Of a stretch of 34,005 nt of DNA, positions 14,171 to 21,850 are shown piece by piece. Positions within the stretch are counted from its first letter, which is position 1. Each line of letters opens with the position of its first letter. The stretch covers positions 1 through 34,005 of the forward strand of contig CAZGZD010000009.1 in assembly GCA_964530005.1 (NCBI GenBank). Direction: 5' to 3'. A program made the position numbers and the translations under genes. The notes below the pieces were generated by a model. The model was not told the origin of the DNA, searched no databases, and was given only the letters and a program-made list of their open reading frames with translations. The stretch is from CAZGZD01 sp964530005. Lineage in GTDB: Bacteria > Patescibacteriota > Microgenomatia > UBA1406 > GWC2-37-13.

Positions 14171-14872
14171 CTACTTTGCCATATACAGCTTCCGCTTTTT
14201 GTCATCAAAATGCTCAAGCGCATATCGAAGAGCGGTTCGTGGCATAGTCTTGTGATGTTTTTTCAAGAATTGTTCTTCGACTGCACGGTCCCGCTTGCCA
14301 ACCTCCCGAAGCATCCAGCCAACAGCTTTATGAATCAGATCATGAGTATCACCAAGAAGTAGCTCGGCGATACCAAGTGTGTCTTTGTGATCGTCTCGCC
14401 TGATAAATGCCCATGTAGCAACAATTGCGATACGTTTTTCCCACAAATTGCTCGATCGTGCAAGGCGGTACAGGATATCGCGATCACGATCTACCAGATA
14501 TTCCCCTACTATATCACGCGCCGACAGATCGACAAGGTCCCAGTTGTTAATTAATTTAGTATTTGAGAGATAAAACTTGTATATCTCGCCTTTTTGCACG
14601 TCTGTTGCTTTTTTATATTGATACACAAGTATCATTAGCGCAGTTAATCTGTGCTCATGAATTTTGCTTTTAAGTAGCTTCTGAATTTCGGCTAAGGGCA
14701 GATCGACGAATTTTTTGGCGACTATTCGCTGGTCAGGCACGACAACTCCTATAAACTCGTCCCCTTCTCCATATTGACCAGGACCCGTCTTGAAGAATCG
14801 AGGCAAAAATTCAACCTTATCCGAGCTTGAATATTTTGATAGTTCGTACTCTGCGTCAACAGCCTTATTCAT
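14171..14872 (-). CDS. DNA alkylation repair protein, AlkD-like HEAT-repeat glycosylase
   Basis: The 233-residue all-helical protein fits the DNA alkylation repair family (PF08713). Key matches are LINNWDLVDLSARDIVG (about 108-124), containing Trp111 and Asp115 that correspond to AlkD Trp109 and Asp113; SSNLWEKRIAIVATWAFIRR (about 140-159); and LIHKAVGWMLREVGKRD with Trp186 matching AlkD Trp187. It ends MPRTALRYALEHFDDKKR, a conserved feature. AlkD enzymes excise positively charged N3- and N7-alkylpurines without base flipping. With the catalytic residues present it is probably active. Its ATG overlaps the upstream 84-aa gene's stop by 4 nt, so translation is likely coupled. Confidence 0.92.
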   Translation of the reverse strand: MNKAVDAEYELSKYSSSDKVEFLPRFFKTGPGQYGEGDEFIGVVVPDQRIVAKKFVDLPLAEIQKLLKSKIHEHRLTALMILVYQYKKATDVQKGEIYKFYLSNTKLINNWDLVDLSARDIVGEYLVDRDRDILYRLARSSNLWEKRIAIVATWAFIRRDDHKDTLGIAELLLGDTHDLIHKAVGWMLREVGKRDRAVEEQFLKKHHKTMPRTALRYALEHFDDKKRKLYMAK

Positions 14873-15123
14873 TTTATTTCCCTTGTCTTAAGTTGCGCCC
14901 ATTTTTGAAAAAGCAATATGTACCAAAACAAAGCGCCTAGTCCTGTCCCGGTAGCTGATATCCACAAGTGAAGTGTGACAAATATAACAACCACAGCTGT
15001 GAGCAATATGCTTGTAATTGCTGAAGTTGAAAGTGGTGGCTTGTGCTTGTGAAAAATAGTTGGAACAAGCGCAAATGCAAGTATAAATTGAGTCACAGAT
15101 AGCGCGTAATCTTGCCAGATCAT
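14869..15123 (-). CDS. Small membrane protein, 84 aa, about three helices
   Basis: This 84-residue protein has three hydrophobic stretches (about 7-24, 33-53 and 56-74) and a basic C-terminus (KWAQLKTREIK). I do not recognise a named family. The stop overlaps the start of the AlkD-like gene in an ATGA arrangement, so the two are co-translated. There is no evident functional link to DNA repair. It lies just downstream of tRNA-Ser on the same strand. Confidence 0.7.
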   Translation of the reverse strand: MIWQDYALSVTQFILAFALVPTIFHKHKPPLSTSAITSILLTAVVVIFVTLHLWISATGTGLGALFWYILLFQKWAQLKTREIK

Positions 15124-15171
15124 AATTTATCTCCGTTCAATTTTTGAATTTCTTATTAGACTCTCAACGGG

Positions 15172-15259
15172 CGGAGGAGGTGGGATTCGAACCCACGTGA
15201 GCTTTGCAGCTCAGGGGATTAGCAATCCCCCGCAATGGACCGGGCTATGCGACTCCTCC
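15172..15259 (-). tRNA. tRNA-Ser (GCT anticodon)
   Basis: An 88-nt class II tRNA on the minus strand. Acceptor arms GGAGGAG and CTCCTCC pair perfectly. The anticodon loop TTGCTAA gives GCT, reading AGC/AGU. A long variable arm (GAGCTGCAAAGCTC) and the T-loop GGTTCGAATCC are present. CCA is not encoded. Confidence 0.95.
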
Positions 15260-15275
15260 TGCATAGGTCAAAGAT

Positions 15276-15281
15276 ATTATA
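15276..15281 (-). promoter_or_regulatory. Extended -10 box upstream of tRNA-Ser
   Basis: The minus strand reads TGC-TATAAT with the hexamer at 15281-15276, 16 nt before the mature tRNA 5' end. Confidence 0.5.
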
Positions 15282-15294
15282 GCAATCTTGTAAG

Positions 15295-15330
15295 AAAAAA
15301 TAGGAGCGCGCACCGTGATTGGTGCGCGCT
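15295..15330 (-). terminator. Intrinsic terminator of the RRM protein gene
   Basis: On the minus strand, AGCGCGCACC, a 6-nt loop and GGTGCGCGCT form a perfect 10-bp GC-rich stem, followed after CCTA by six T. It lies 41 nt after the RRM gene stop. Confidence 0.85.
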
Positions 15331-15371
15331 ACACTAATTCTTATTTGTTAAATGTAAGAATAAAAGGATTT

Positions 15372-15653
15372 TTAATGATTATCCTGATATCCACCTGTTC
15401 GTGGTTCTTTGGGTCGTGCTTCATTTACAATGATATTTCGTCCTTCGACGTCCTTTTCGTGAAACATCTCGATTGCTTTCTTTGCCTCTTCTTCAGATGC
15501 AAATTCCACAAATCCGAAGCCTTTTGAGCGTCCAGAATATCGATCTGTTATCACAACTGCAGATACGACTTGCCCAGCTTCTGCAAAGATCTCAGAAAGG
15601 GATGCGTCTGTTATTGTATATGGAAGATTTCCAACATATAGTTTAGTTGCCAT
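15372..15653 (-). CDS. RRM-domain RNA-binding protein
   Basis: The 93-residue protein is a single RNA recognition motif. RNP2 is LYVGNL (5-10) and RNP1 is KGFGFVEF (44-51), with the aromatic residues that stack on RNA. A short tail (RPKEPRTGGYQDNH) follows the domain. It is like the small RNA-binding Rbp proteins of cyanobacteria and many other bacteria, which bind mRNAs and often respond to cold. It has its own extended -10 promoter, a leader of about 120 nt, a perfect AAAGGAGGTGA Shine-Dalgarno (15673-15663) and a strong terminator. It is a well-isolated single-gene unit and probably highly expressed. Confidence 0.95.
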   Translation of the reverse strand: MATKLYVGNLPYTITDASLSEIFAEAGQVVSAVVITDRYSGRSKGFGFVEFASEEEAKKAIEMFHEKDVEGRNIIVNEARPKEPRTGGYQDNH

Positions 15654-15662
15654 GTAGTATAT

Positions 15663-15673
15663 TCACCTCCTTT
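15663..15673 (-). promoter_or_regulatory. Near-perfect Shine-Dalgarno of the RRM gene
   Basis: AAAGGAGGTGA on the minus strand matches the full anti-Shine-Dalgarno, 9 nt before the ATG at 15653. Few genes in this window have one, which marks this mRNA as conventionally led. Confidence 0.8.
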
Positions 15674-15758
15674 GCAATAAAGTTATCGCGAATTAGCTCT
15701 TTCTTAGAATGCAAGATGCAAGATCTTCAGCAGTATTTATAAGATATGTAAGCTCAAT

Positions 15759-15806
15759 CACTAAATAGTAATTAGTGTTATTATAGCAGATTCTGCCTAC
15801 TGTCAA
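15759..15806 (-). promoter_or_regulatory. RRM gene promoter with overlapping palindrome
   Basis: TTGACA (15806-15801), a 15-nt spacer and an extended TGC-TATAAT (15788-15780) predict a start near 15773. A palindrome, CACTAA (15759-15764) and TTAGTG (15772-15777) with a 7-nt centre, covers the start point and could be an operator. Confidence 0.6.
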
Positions 15807-15856
15807 GGGCAAATCAAGTAAAGTATAATATAAGCTAAGTTGTATTGTATAGACAA

Positions 15857-15941
15857 GCCGCGGTGTTGGAACTGGCAGACAAGCACGCCTCAGAAGCGTG
15901 TGCCCTTTACGGGCGTGAGAGTTCGAATCTCTCCCGCGGCA
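15857..15941 (+). tRNA. tRNA-Leu (CAG anticodon)
   Basis: An 85-nt class II tRNA. The acceptor arms GCCGCGG and CCGCGGC pair perfectly. The anticodon stem CACGC/GCGTG encloses the loop CTCAGAA, giving CAG for CUG codons. A variable arm (TGCCCTTTACGGGCG) and the T-loop AGTTCGAATCT are present. CCA is not encoded. The 3' end is 3 nt from the end of a convergent gene. Confidence 0.95.
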
Positions 15942-15944
15942 CAA

Positions 15945-16826
15945 TCAATACTTTACCCTGCTCTCAAAATCATGAGGAAAGAACCAAAGTTGGGTATCAG
16001 TCACGATCTCTTGAGTCTTGTGTCTGTTTATAAAATAAAGCTGTAGACTCTTCAGGAGCTGTTCAACTATATTTCCTAATGTATTTTTGGGTTTGGACTT
16101 TCTGAGTAACCTATTCGGTCTATTATTAAAGTATTCCTTCCTTCTATTTGGGAAAAGCTCAAATACCCAATTATTCGCCCATATAAACCGGTCGTATATA
16201 TCTCCTTTTATATCATACGGCATCATTTGGAGGATTTCATGAGCTATATACTCATTTTCCTTTATCTCCGGTACTTTTAGGTTATTTTCTTCAAAAAAAA
16301 GATTCATACAGATAGTGTCTGGCGCAGATTTGAGACCTCTTTGTCTTTTTACCCCACATACAATGGCCAGAATCGTCAATATAAATCGTGTCGTATAGAG
16401 TCTACCTGAGGATGCGATAATAAAAAGATCTATATCATCCTCTCGCGTACCATTGAGCATCGCCAACGACCCTGAGTAGCCAATTAGTCGCACTGTGGGA
16501 AGCTTGCTGATCATCTGTACGAACCATTCTCGCTTTTTAAGCTTATTTTTGGATAGCATCTCTCGTCTTTTGTATGTGGTAAAGTACATACTATACCCCC
16601 CTAGGGTATATCTATCAAGCCCTTTGGAAAGGGATTTCTCATTTTTTTTAAAACTACTTGATCCTTTTATGACTTTTTTTTGTTTGATAAGAGATTCCAG
16701 ATGTACCTCAAGTCCTTTTTTTGTGATTTTTCGGGGTAAGAATGTGTAGATATCCTGAATAGTAGGCGGATAGGAGAACTGTGCAAAATATGCAATTGTT
16801 TTTAGAATCAAGCCTTCCATACCCAC
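15945..16826 (-). CDS. Nucleotidyltransferase-fold protein
   Basis: The protein has 293 residues from a GTG at 16826, or 291 from the in-frame ATG at 16820, which is equally possible. The N-terminus (about 5-50) looks like a winged helix. The centre contains VRLIGYSGSLAMLNGTREDDIDLFIIA (about 112-138), the GS...DxD pattern of the polymerase-beta nucleotidyltransferase fold. This fold transfers NMP to RNA, proteins or antibiotics. The C-terminus is helical and basic. A HTH plus nucleotidyltransferase could recall MNT-type toxin-antitoxin modules, but no HEPN partner is beside it. Its end lies 3 nt from tRNA-Leu on the opposite strand. Confidence 0.7.
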   Translation of the reverse strand: MGMEGLILKTIAYFAQFSYPPTIQDIYTFLPRKITKKGLEVHLESLIKQKKVIKGSSSFKKNEKSLSKGLDRYTLGGYSMYFTTYKRREMLSKNKLKKREWFVQMISKLPTVRLIGYSGSLAMLNGTREDDIDLFIIASSGRLYTTRFILTILAIVCGVKRQRGLKSAPDTICMNLFFEENNLKVPEIKENEYIAHEILQMMPYDIKGDIYDRFIWANNWVFELFPNRRKEYFNNRPNRLLRKSKPKNTLGNIVEQLLKSLQLYFINRHKTQEIVTDTQLWFFPHDFESRVKY

Positions 16827-16849
16827 CTATTTTCTCACGGGAGGCTCCG

Positions 16850-17005
16850 ATTGGCAACCAGATTGTCAGATCAATATCTTTTAGCCTTAAGAGATAGTGC
16901 GGGTACCTATCAATCAGGCTCACTCATGCCTAAGGTAAGTCGACCTAAACTTGGCCTCAACCCAGGCTCGCCGGGCCAAGCAGAATTGTCTGGGAGATTG
17001 ACACA
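16850..17005. other. GC-rich, hairpin-dense intergenic island
   Basis: The composition is clearly richer in G and C than the surroundings. Several short inverted repeats lie in a row on the plus strand: GATAG/CTATC, AGGC/GCCT, AGGT/ACCT, and CTTGGCC/GGCCAAG near 16953-16984. A 62-codon ORF from a TTG runs through it but ends in the next promoter. It may be a structured RNA, or a remnant of transferred DNA. I do not recognise it. Confidence 0.3.
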
Positions 17006-17026
17006 GGGCCACAAATACTGTATAAT
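16998..17026 (+). promoter_or_regulatory. Perfect consensus sigma-70-type promoter
   Basis: TTGACA (16998-17003), exactly 17 nt, and TATAAT (17021-17026). This is the only promoter in the window found to match both hexamers fully with ideal spacing. The predicted start is near 17033, only about 21 nt before a terminator stem. Confidence 0.8.
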
Positions 17027-17053
17027 ATTTATTAATTAGCGTTGGTAGTTTAA

Positions 17054-17079
17054 GCCACCCCGGTGGCTTTCTTTTTTTT
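17054..17079 (+). terminator. Intrinsic terminator directly upstream of the 17083 gene
   Basis: GCCACC, CC, GGTGGC (17054-17067), then TTTC and eight T. The T-run ends 3 nt before the ATG at 17083. With the promoter at 16998-17026 it would release an RNA of only about 45 nt, or control read-through into the gene. Confidence 0.75.
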
Positions 17080-17082
17080 CTT

Positions 17083-17397
17083 ATGAGCAGTTTCCCAGAA
17101 ATAGCTATTGGTTTAGATCCAAATACAGCGAAAAGACTTTATCGTGCAAACCCAAGTCATCCTGAGAAGGGATGGGGTAAAGGTACCCCCAAAACATTAC
17201 CTGGGCACGAAATACCTGTCATAGAAGGCCAAAGCGTGACTCTTGGTCTACCCGAACTCCCCGGTTTACTTCCAACTCGAAGAGAAATAGGCGCAGTAGT
17301 ACAAGCTAGTCTTAGACTTCCAACTGAAGCTGCGGGAGTTTTAGTATCTGCTGGGGTTGTATCAGCTTTTCTAATAGCTCAACGAATAATGGATTAA
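17083..17397 (+). CDS. Hypothetical protein, 104 aa, with C-terminal hydrophobic helix
   Basis: This is an unrecognised 104-residue protein. The first 70 residues are rich in Pro, Gly and charged residues (HPEKGWGKGTPKTLPGHE). A hydrophobic helix occupies about 83-99 (AGVLVSAGVVSAFLIAQ), suggesting a tail-anchored or small membrane protein. The start lies immediately after a terminator, so expression from the perfect promoter upstream would need read-through. Its end overlaps the convergent WecG/TagA gene by 4 nt. One of the plus-strand orphan genes. Confidence 0.55.
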   Translation: MSSFPEIAIGLDPNTAKRLYRANPSHPEKGWGKGTPKTLPGHEIPVIEGQSVTLGLPELPGLLPTRREIGAVVQASLRLPTEAAGVLVSAGVVSAFLIAQRIMD

Positions 17398-18152
17398 GAT
17401 GAACTTAGTTTTTTCTTCATCACTAAATATACAAATTTAAGAAGTCGGAGTTGGCGTCTTATTCTCCAGGGCTGTCTTATAAGCCGATAAAGCCACTCAA
17501 GCCCAATTCCTCTTACGACCCTTGGAGCTCTTGATACACGGCCGGACAGGAAGTCGAACCCTCCTCCCACTCCCATACACACTGCAGCCTCAAAGTACTG
17601 CTTATGTTCATCAATCCACAACTCTTGATATGGCGATCCAAAAGCAACGAATACCAGATGGGGCATATAGTCAAGCACTATAGATCGAATCCTTACCTCC
17701 TCTGTCTCTTTTGGTCGTGTGATGTCCTCAAACCCTTGAATACCTCTATATTCATTGTCATTGTGTATTTGAGCTTGATTTGCCTGGTAGCAGTCGGCAA
17801 GCTCCTCTGCCAGATTTCCTTTGCCACCTATAAATAACACTCGTAGAGGGCTAATTGTGGCTTCGTTCAGCAGGTCGCTCATCAGATCGACTCCGGAGTA
17901 CCTATCACCAACCGGAATATTCAGGGTTTGGGCTGCTTTGACAATCCCTATCCCATCAATTATCCGCACCTCAGCTTCATTCAAGATCCTCAAAAAGCTC
18001 TCATTTTCCTGAGCAATTACTATATTCTCTGGATTCAGGGATACGACGTGGGTCAATTTACCATGCGATATAAGACACTTTTTAATTTGCTCTCGGACTT
18101 CACTTTTCGACTCTGTCGGTATAGCTACTCCGAGCATCTTTTGGGCAGTCAT
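17394..18152 (-). CDS. WecG/TagA/CpsF-family glycosyltransferase
   Basis: The protein of about 252 residues matches PF03808 (GT26). Visible motifs are VSLNPENIVIAQENESF, VRIIDGIGIVKAAQTL (usually DG.G.), VGDRYSGVDLMSDLL, LRVLFIGGKGNLAEELA, VFVAFGSPYQELWIDEH and the C-terminal basic, membrane-associating region VVRGIGLEWLYRLIRQPWRIRRQ. Family members add ManNAc- or related residues to lipid-linked sugars for teichoic acid, ECA or capsule synthesis at the inner face of the membrane. I prefer the ATG at 18152 over a TTG at 18164, since a TATAGT box (18172-18167) lies upstream; either is possible. It follows mreB on the same strand after a 280-nt AT-rich gap. Confidence 0.92.
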   Translation of the reverse strand: MTAQKMLGVAIPTESKSEVREQIKKCLISHGKLTHVVSLNPENIVIAQENESFLRILNEAEVRIIDGIGIVKAAQTLNIPVGDRYSGVDLMSDLLNEATISPLRVLFIGGKGNLAEELADCYQANQAQIHNDNEYRGIQGFEDITRPKETEEVRIRSIVLDYMPHLVFVAFGSPYQELWIDEHKQYFEAAVCMGVGGGFDFLSGRVSRAPRVVRGIGLEWLYRLIRQPWRIRRQLRLLKFVYLVMKKKLSSS

Positions 18153-18446
18153 ACGTATAGACAATTACTATAACGAAATAATATATGCTTAGATTTTGAA
18201 TCTTGAGTACTTTTGTACAAATTATTTACTCTCCAAATATTCAGTATATTACAGTCTAAATTTAAATCCTTATGCAGTTTTTTGAATTTTTTGACTTTCA
18301 TACTATGAGTAATTATTTTTTTACTTAAATTATTTCTAAAATCTGATTTTCTTGATTTTTGAAAAGGTAGTATATATATTATAAGATGTGCTATTTTTAT
18401 CAATTTTTAGCTTTTAATATTGTTTTTTTGCCTCAAAAATTCTTTA

Positions 18447-19457
18447 TTATCGGATAGCTTCTTTGTAACTATCGAGGTTCTCAATTGCCATCCCTACTCC
18501 ACGTATAACACAAAATAACGGATCATTGACGACAAAAGATGCCACCCCTATATAGTAAGAAATGTACTTATCGAAGTTGTGAAGAAGAGCTGTGCCCCCT
18601 GAAAGAACTATCCCCTTGTCCACTATGTCGGCCGCAAGCTCAGGTGGCGTAAGGCTAAGCACCTCCTTAATCCCCTCAAGAATCTGCTTCAGAGGCTTTT
18701 GAAGAGCCTCGTTGATCGAGATCTCGCTTACTTCAATGATCTGGGGTAGCCCTGTCTGAAAATCACGTCCACGAACCTCCATAGTACGCTCCTTCTCTTC
18801 GCTTTTCTCGTCAATAAATGCTGAACCAACAGTCATCTTGACCATCTCGGCTGTGCGCTCACCAACAACTATGTTGTGATTTTTCTTAAGATGAAGCATT
18901 ATAGCCTCATCAAAGCGCGTACCAGCAGTCCGAACTGTCTTATAAGCAACCAACTGACCCAAAGATATGACGGCTATCTCAGCAGTTCCTCCACCCATAT
19001 TTACGATCATATGCCCCGACGCTTGAGAAATCGGTATCTTAGCTCCAATTGCCGCGGCAAGTGGCTCCTCAATAAGATATACATCCGAAGCTCCAGCTTG
19101 CTTGCAAGCTGCAACTACAGCACGTTTCTCAACTTGAGAAGAACCACCGGGGATAGAGATCATCACCTCAGGCCACAATACGCGGCCCTTAAGAGCTTTT
19201 TTGAGAAAGTAGGTGATCATCGCACTTGTTGTCGTATAGTCAGCTATCACTCCCTCGCGCATTGGGCGGGCAGCCACGATAGATCCAGGCGTACGGCCAA
19301 GCATCTCTCGAGCATCATCGCCCACAGCCAGAATCTGCTTATCCTCAAGAGAATATGCTACGACAGTGGGTTCATTGAGAACAATTCCATGACCTGCAAG
19401 ATATACGAGCGTATTGGCAGTTCCGAGGTCTATACCTATTTTTTTTCGGAAAAACAT
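18447..19457 (-). CDS. mreB: Rod-shape-determining protein MreB
   Basis: The 336-residue actin-fold protein begins MFFRKKIGIDLGTANTLVYLAGHGIVLNEPTVVA, with the phosphate-1 loop DLGTANT at about 9-15. The phosphate-2 loop is NMGGGTAEIAVISLG (about 152-166) and the adenosine motif GIVLSGGTALLHNFDKYI (about 283-300). Length and motifs are normal, so it should polymerise with ATP beneath the membrane and organise the elongation machinery. The N-terminal FFRKK could form the amphipathic membrane tether. A TATACT ends 9 nt before the ATG. mreC, mreD or rodA are not adjacent, so the usual mre operon is split here. Confidence 0.96.
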   Translation of the reverse strand: MFFRKKIGIDLGTANTLVYLAGHGIVLNEPTVVAYSLEDKQILAVGDDAREMLGRTPGSIVAARPMREGVIADYTTTSAMITYFLKKALKGRVLWPEVMISIPGGSSQVEKRAVVAACKQAGASDVYLIEEPLAAAIGAKIPISQASGHMIVNMGGGTAEIAVISLGQLVAYKTVRTAGTRFDEAIMLHLKKNHNIVVGERTAEMVKMTVGSAFIDEKSEEKERTMEVRGRDFQTGLPQIIEVSEISINEALQKPLKQILEGIKEVLSLTPPELAADIVDKGIVLSGGTALLHNFDKYISYYIGVASFVVNDPLFCVIRGVGMAIENLDSYKEAIR

Positions 19458-19466
19458 ATGTGAGTA

Positions 19467-19472
19467 AGTATA
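19467..19472 (-). promoter_or_regulatory. -10 box of mreB
   Basis: The minus strand reads TATACT at 19472-19467, nine bases before the mreB ATG; the predicted leader is about 3 nt. No strong -35. Confidence 0.5.
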
Positions 19473-19652
19473 CTACGCTACCCGAATTTTTGATAAATAA
19501 ACTCAAATAAATATATCAAAATATATTCTAATATACTCAAACAATATCAATAAACTCTTTGTTCCAAAAAAACTTATTTTTTCCGAAACATCATTATTTA
19601 TGTACACATCTTTTTGAATCTTGAAAAAAGGAGTATAATTTGCAATAAGATT

Positions 19653-21098
19653 ATGATTAAGTTCCTTGTCAAAATTCTGGTAGTGTTGTTTTTTTTCGCT
19701 CTCATAGTGGCCTTTATTGCCTATTCGCGGGGCTATAGATTCGATAGACATACTCGTTCAATCGTGCCAACTGGAATAATCGCTGTTACCTCCTCTCCGA
19801 AAGCAAGTCAGATATTTATCAATGGTAAATTCAAAGGTGCCACTGATACAAATCTCACACTTCCACCTGGTGATTACAGCGTTGAGGTAAAAAAAGAAGG
19901 CTATATAACCTTTACTAAAAAAATAACACTAAAGGGAGAGATTGTTGAGTCTGTCAATGCGCTTCTTTTTCCAATCAATCCATCGCTCTCACCACTTACC
20001 AATCTTGGGGTCATCAAGGCACTGCAGATTGGTCAAGGTAGCACTATCCTTGTATTTGTACAGTCTGGAGACCAAGACAGAGATGGCATTTATATATTCG
20101 ATGGAGCAAGAAATAATCTTTCTATCTTTTCCCCTCTCAAAACCATCATCCTCAAGAAGAATTTACCAGTCGGTATAGACCTTGCAACCACAAATGTCTA
20201 TTTTGCCCCTGATTACAAGCAGGGACTCTTTGAATTCACGTTTGAGGATGGTAGGTCATCTTCATATCTATTATCTCTTAGCGAGGAAAATAAGGACCTT
20301 TTTGACATAACTCAATCTAAAAATAGACTTATTCAAGCGTGGATTGATCAAAAAGAAGAAGAGCTTTCCAAAGTGCTTGAGACATATCCAAAAGAAATCC
20401 AGAAAATCGCAACAGACTCTCTTCGAATCATCAGCTTCTCACCAGATGAGACAAAAGTGATTTATGAGGCAGAAAAGCCAGCAACAATCCCCCTTGTTAT
20501 AAAGCCAGCGCTTATCGCCTCAAATCAAACACCTGAGGAAAGAAATCTAACCCGTGGTAAGCTCTACATATATGATAGAAAAGAGGATAAAAATTATCCG
20601 GTTGATATTAATGCCGAAAGAATTGATTCGATCCTTACTATCGATAAAGATCTTGAGGCTGAACTCACATCCCCTGAAGCTGGAGATACCTCAAATATTC
20701 CAGGTGTGACTGGAGTACCTGTCCTCAATCAACTTCGAAAAAAAAGACCCCCGAGAAAGCAACGCCTGCAAGAATACCTCATCATTAATCTCAACCTACC
20801 TCTTGCCTGGTATCCTGACTCTCGGCATGTGGTGATAAATGAAGATGTCAATGAAGAGGCTAAGGAAACAAAAAATATTGTAAAAACTCTATCCACAACT
20901 CCATCACCTACACCAGTTAATGTGAATAAACACATCACAATAGCAAATTACGATGGTCAAAATAGGCAGGCTGTTTATTCAGGCCCATATGAAAGTGGAT
21001 TTTTTGCCATCACCTCAAACGGTAAGATTCTAATACTCGCCAACTTGAACCCACAGGTCAACAAGCTTCCTGATATCTATGCGGTTGGCCTTCAATAA
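19653..21098 (+). CDS. Membrane-anchored PEGA-domain protein
   Basis: I start at the ATG at 19653 (MIKFLVKILVVLFFF). A farther TTG lies upstream of a TATAAT (19634-19639) and would not be transcribed. The protein has about 481 residues: a transmembrane helix (about 4-25), a PEGA domain (about 41-100: IIAVTSSPKASQIFINGKFKGATDTNLTLPPGDYSVEVKKEGY) and a long region with beta-propeller-like repeats (SFSPDETKVIYEAE, LAWYPDSRHVVINED, YESGFFAITSNGKILILA). The 'PD..H....' and 'S.DG..I' blades resemble TolB/WD-like sheets. It is a surface-exposed protein, probably binding wall or protein partners. It diverges from mreB. Confidence 0.85.
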   Translation: MIKFLVKILVVLFFFALIVAFIAYSRGYRFDRHTRSIVPTGIIAVTSSPKASQIFINGKFKGATDTNLTLPPGDYSVEVKKEGYITFTKKITLKGEIVESVNALLFPINPSLSPLTNLGVIKALQIGQGSTILVFVQSGDQDRDGIYIFDGARNNLSIFSPLKTIILKKNLPVGIDLATTNVYFAPDYKQGLFEFTFEDGRSSSYLLSLSEENKDLFDITQSKNRLIQAWIDQKEEELSKVLETYPKEIQKIATDSLRIISFSPDETKVIYEAEKPATIPLVIKPALIASNQTPEERNLTRGKLYIYDRKEDKNYPVDINAERIDSILTIDKDLEAELTSPEAGDTSNIPGVTGVPVLNQLRKKRPPRKQRLQEYLIINLNLPLAWYPDSRHVVINEDVNEEAKETKNIVKTLSTTPSPTPVNVNKHITIANYDGQNRQAVYSGPYESGFFAITSNGKILILANLNPQVNKLPDIYAVGLQ

Positions 21099-21109
21099 AA
21101 TAGCTTTAC

Positions 21110-21826
21110 TTACTTAGCGCTACGTACAGCAAAGACAAGGAGTCGCTTGAGAGTTGTACCAAGCGGCCAGCAAGTTTGAAGAGTCAGAAACTCCGCATCA
21201 CTCTTGCGAGTTAAGTACTGGACTTCGGAGGGATCGATGATTTTTTTGTCAATCACCTTATAGACATTTCTTTTCCCTTTGTAAAAAAGGTTAATCTCAT
21301 CACCCTTGTCAAGCTTATATAGAAGGTAGAATACTGCGTTGTATGTGCCAACGTTCCAAAAATAATCAGTTGAATGGGCAAATAGGAAAATATGACCACC
21401 TTCACCCGGAAATGCAGTGCCTTTCGTATGCGCCACACCCTTTAAAAGAGTCTTGAGATACTCCTTCTCATCTGTTGGGTCTACATTAGCTATCACGGGT
21501 GAATTTGCAGCTATTTTGGGAATAACAATTCCGAAGTTGGGATCAACAGGAGTCAGTACCTCGATCTTGTTATTTTTTAGAAAAGACGCAAGCGCGCCCT
21601 TATTATTTATTCTGGGAACAGTCGACGAACCCGAAACCACATAAGTCTTGCCTTCTCTTTGGGAGATCAGATATCGAACTTCCTCATAGAGTGGCTTTGA
21701 GAAAGTTTTTGTAATCATAAATAAAGAAGCAAGTATCAAAAAATTTCCGACCGTGCGAAGTGCTAGTATGCGAGCATATTCGCTGGATTTTAGACTCAAT
21801 ACGTGAGACTTTATGGTTTTTTTCAT
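21110..21826 (-). CDS. Sortase-family transpeptidase
   Basis: The 238-residue protein has an N-terminal transmembrane helix (about 27-40 and flanks) and a sortase domain from about 95. The catalytic triad is visible: His151 in FLFAHST, Cys219 in TLQTCWP and Arg228 in TTLKRLLV. It probably belongs to the class D/E-like group. Sortases cleave sorting signals and attach proteins to the wall or to pilins. No obvious LPXTG substrate is encoded beside it. Its ATG lies only 24 nt after tRNA-Arg on the same strand, so both may share a transcript. The stop converges on the PEGA gene. Confidence 0.92.
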   Translation of the reverse strand: MKKTIKSHVLSLKSSEYARILALRTVGNFLILASLFMITKTFSKPLYEEVRYLISQREGKTYVVSGSSTVPRINNKGALASFLKNNKIEVLTPVDPNFGIVIPKIAANSPVIANVDPTDEKEYLKTLLKGVAHTKGTAFPGEGGHIFLFAHSTDYFWNVGTYNAVFYLLYKLDKGDEINLFYKGKRNVYKVIDKKIIDPSEVQYLTRKSDAEFLTLQTCWPLGTTLKRLLVFAVRSAK

Positions 21827-21850
21827 AGCTTAGAAGTAAATTGCGATCTG

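Noticed and set aside
16851..17039. 62-codon protein gene starting at TTG
   Set aside because: Its last codons run through a perfect consensus promoter, it has a rare start codon, and the region is hairpin-rich; coding status is not supported.
18153..18446. 84-codon frame between mreB and the WecG/TagA gene on the minus strand
   Set aside because: The sequence is very AT-rich, the product is Lys/Ile/Asn-rich with no domain, and the frame overlaps the start of the WecG/TagA gene. Probably non-coding.
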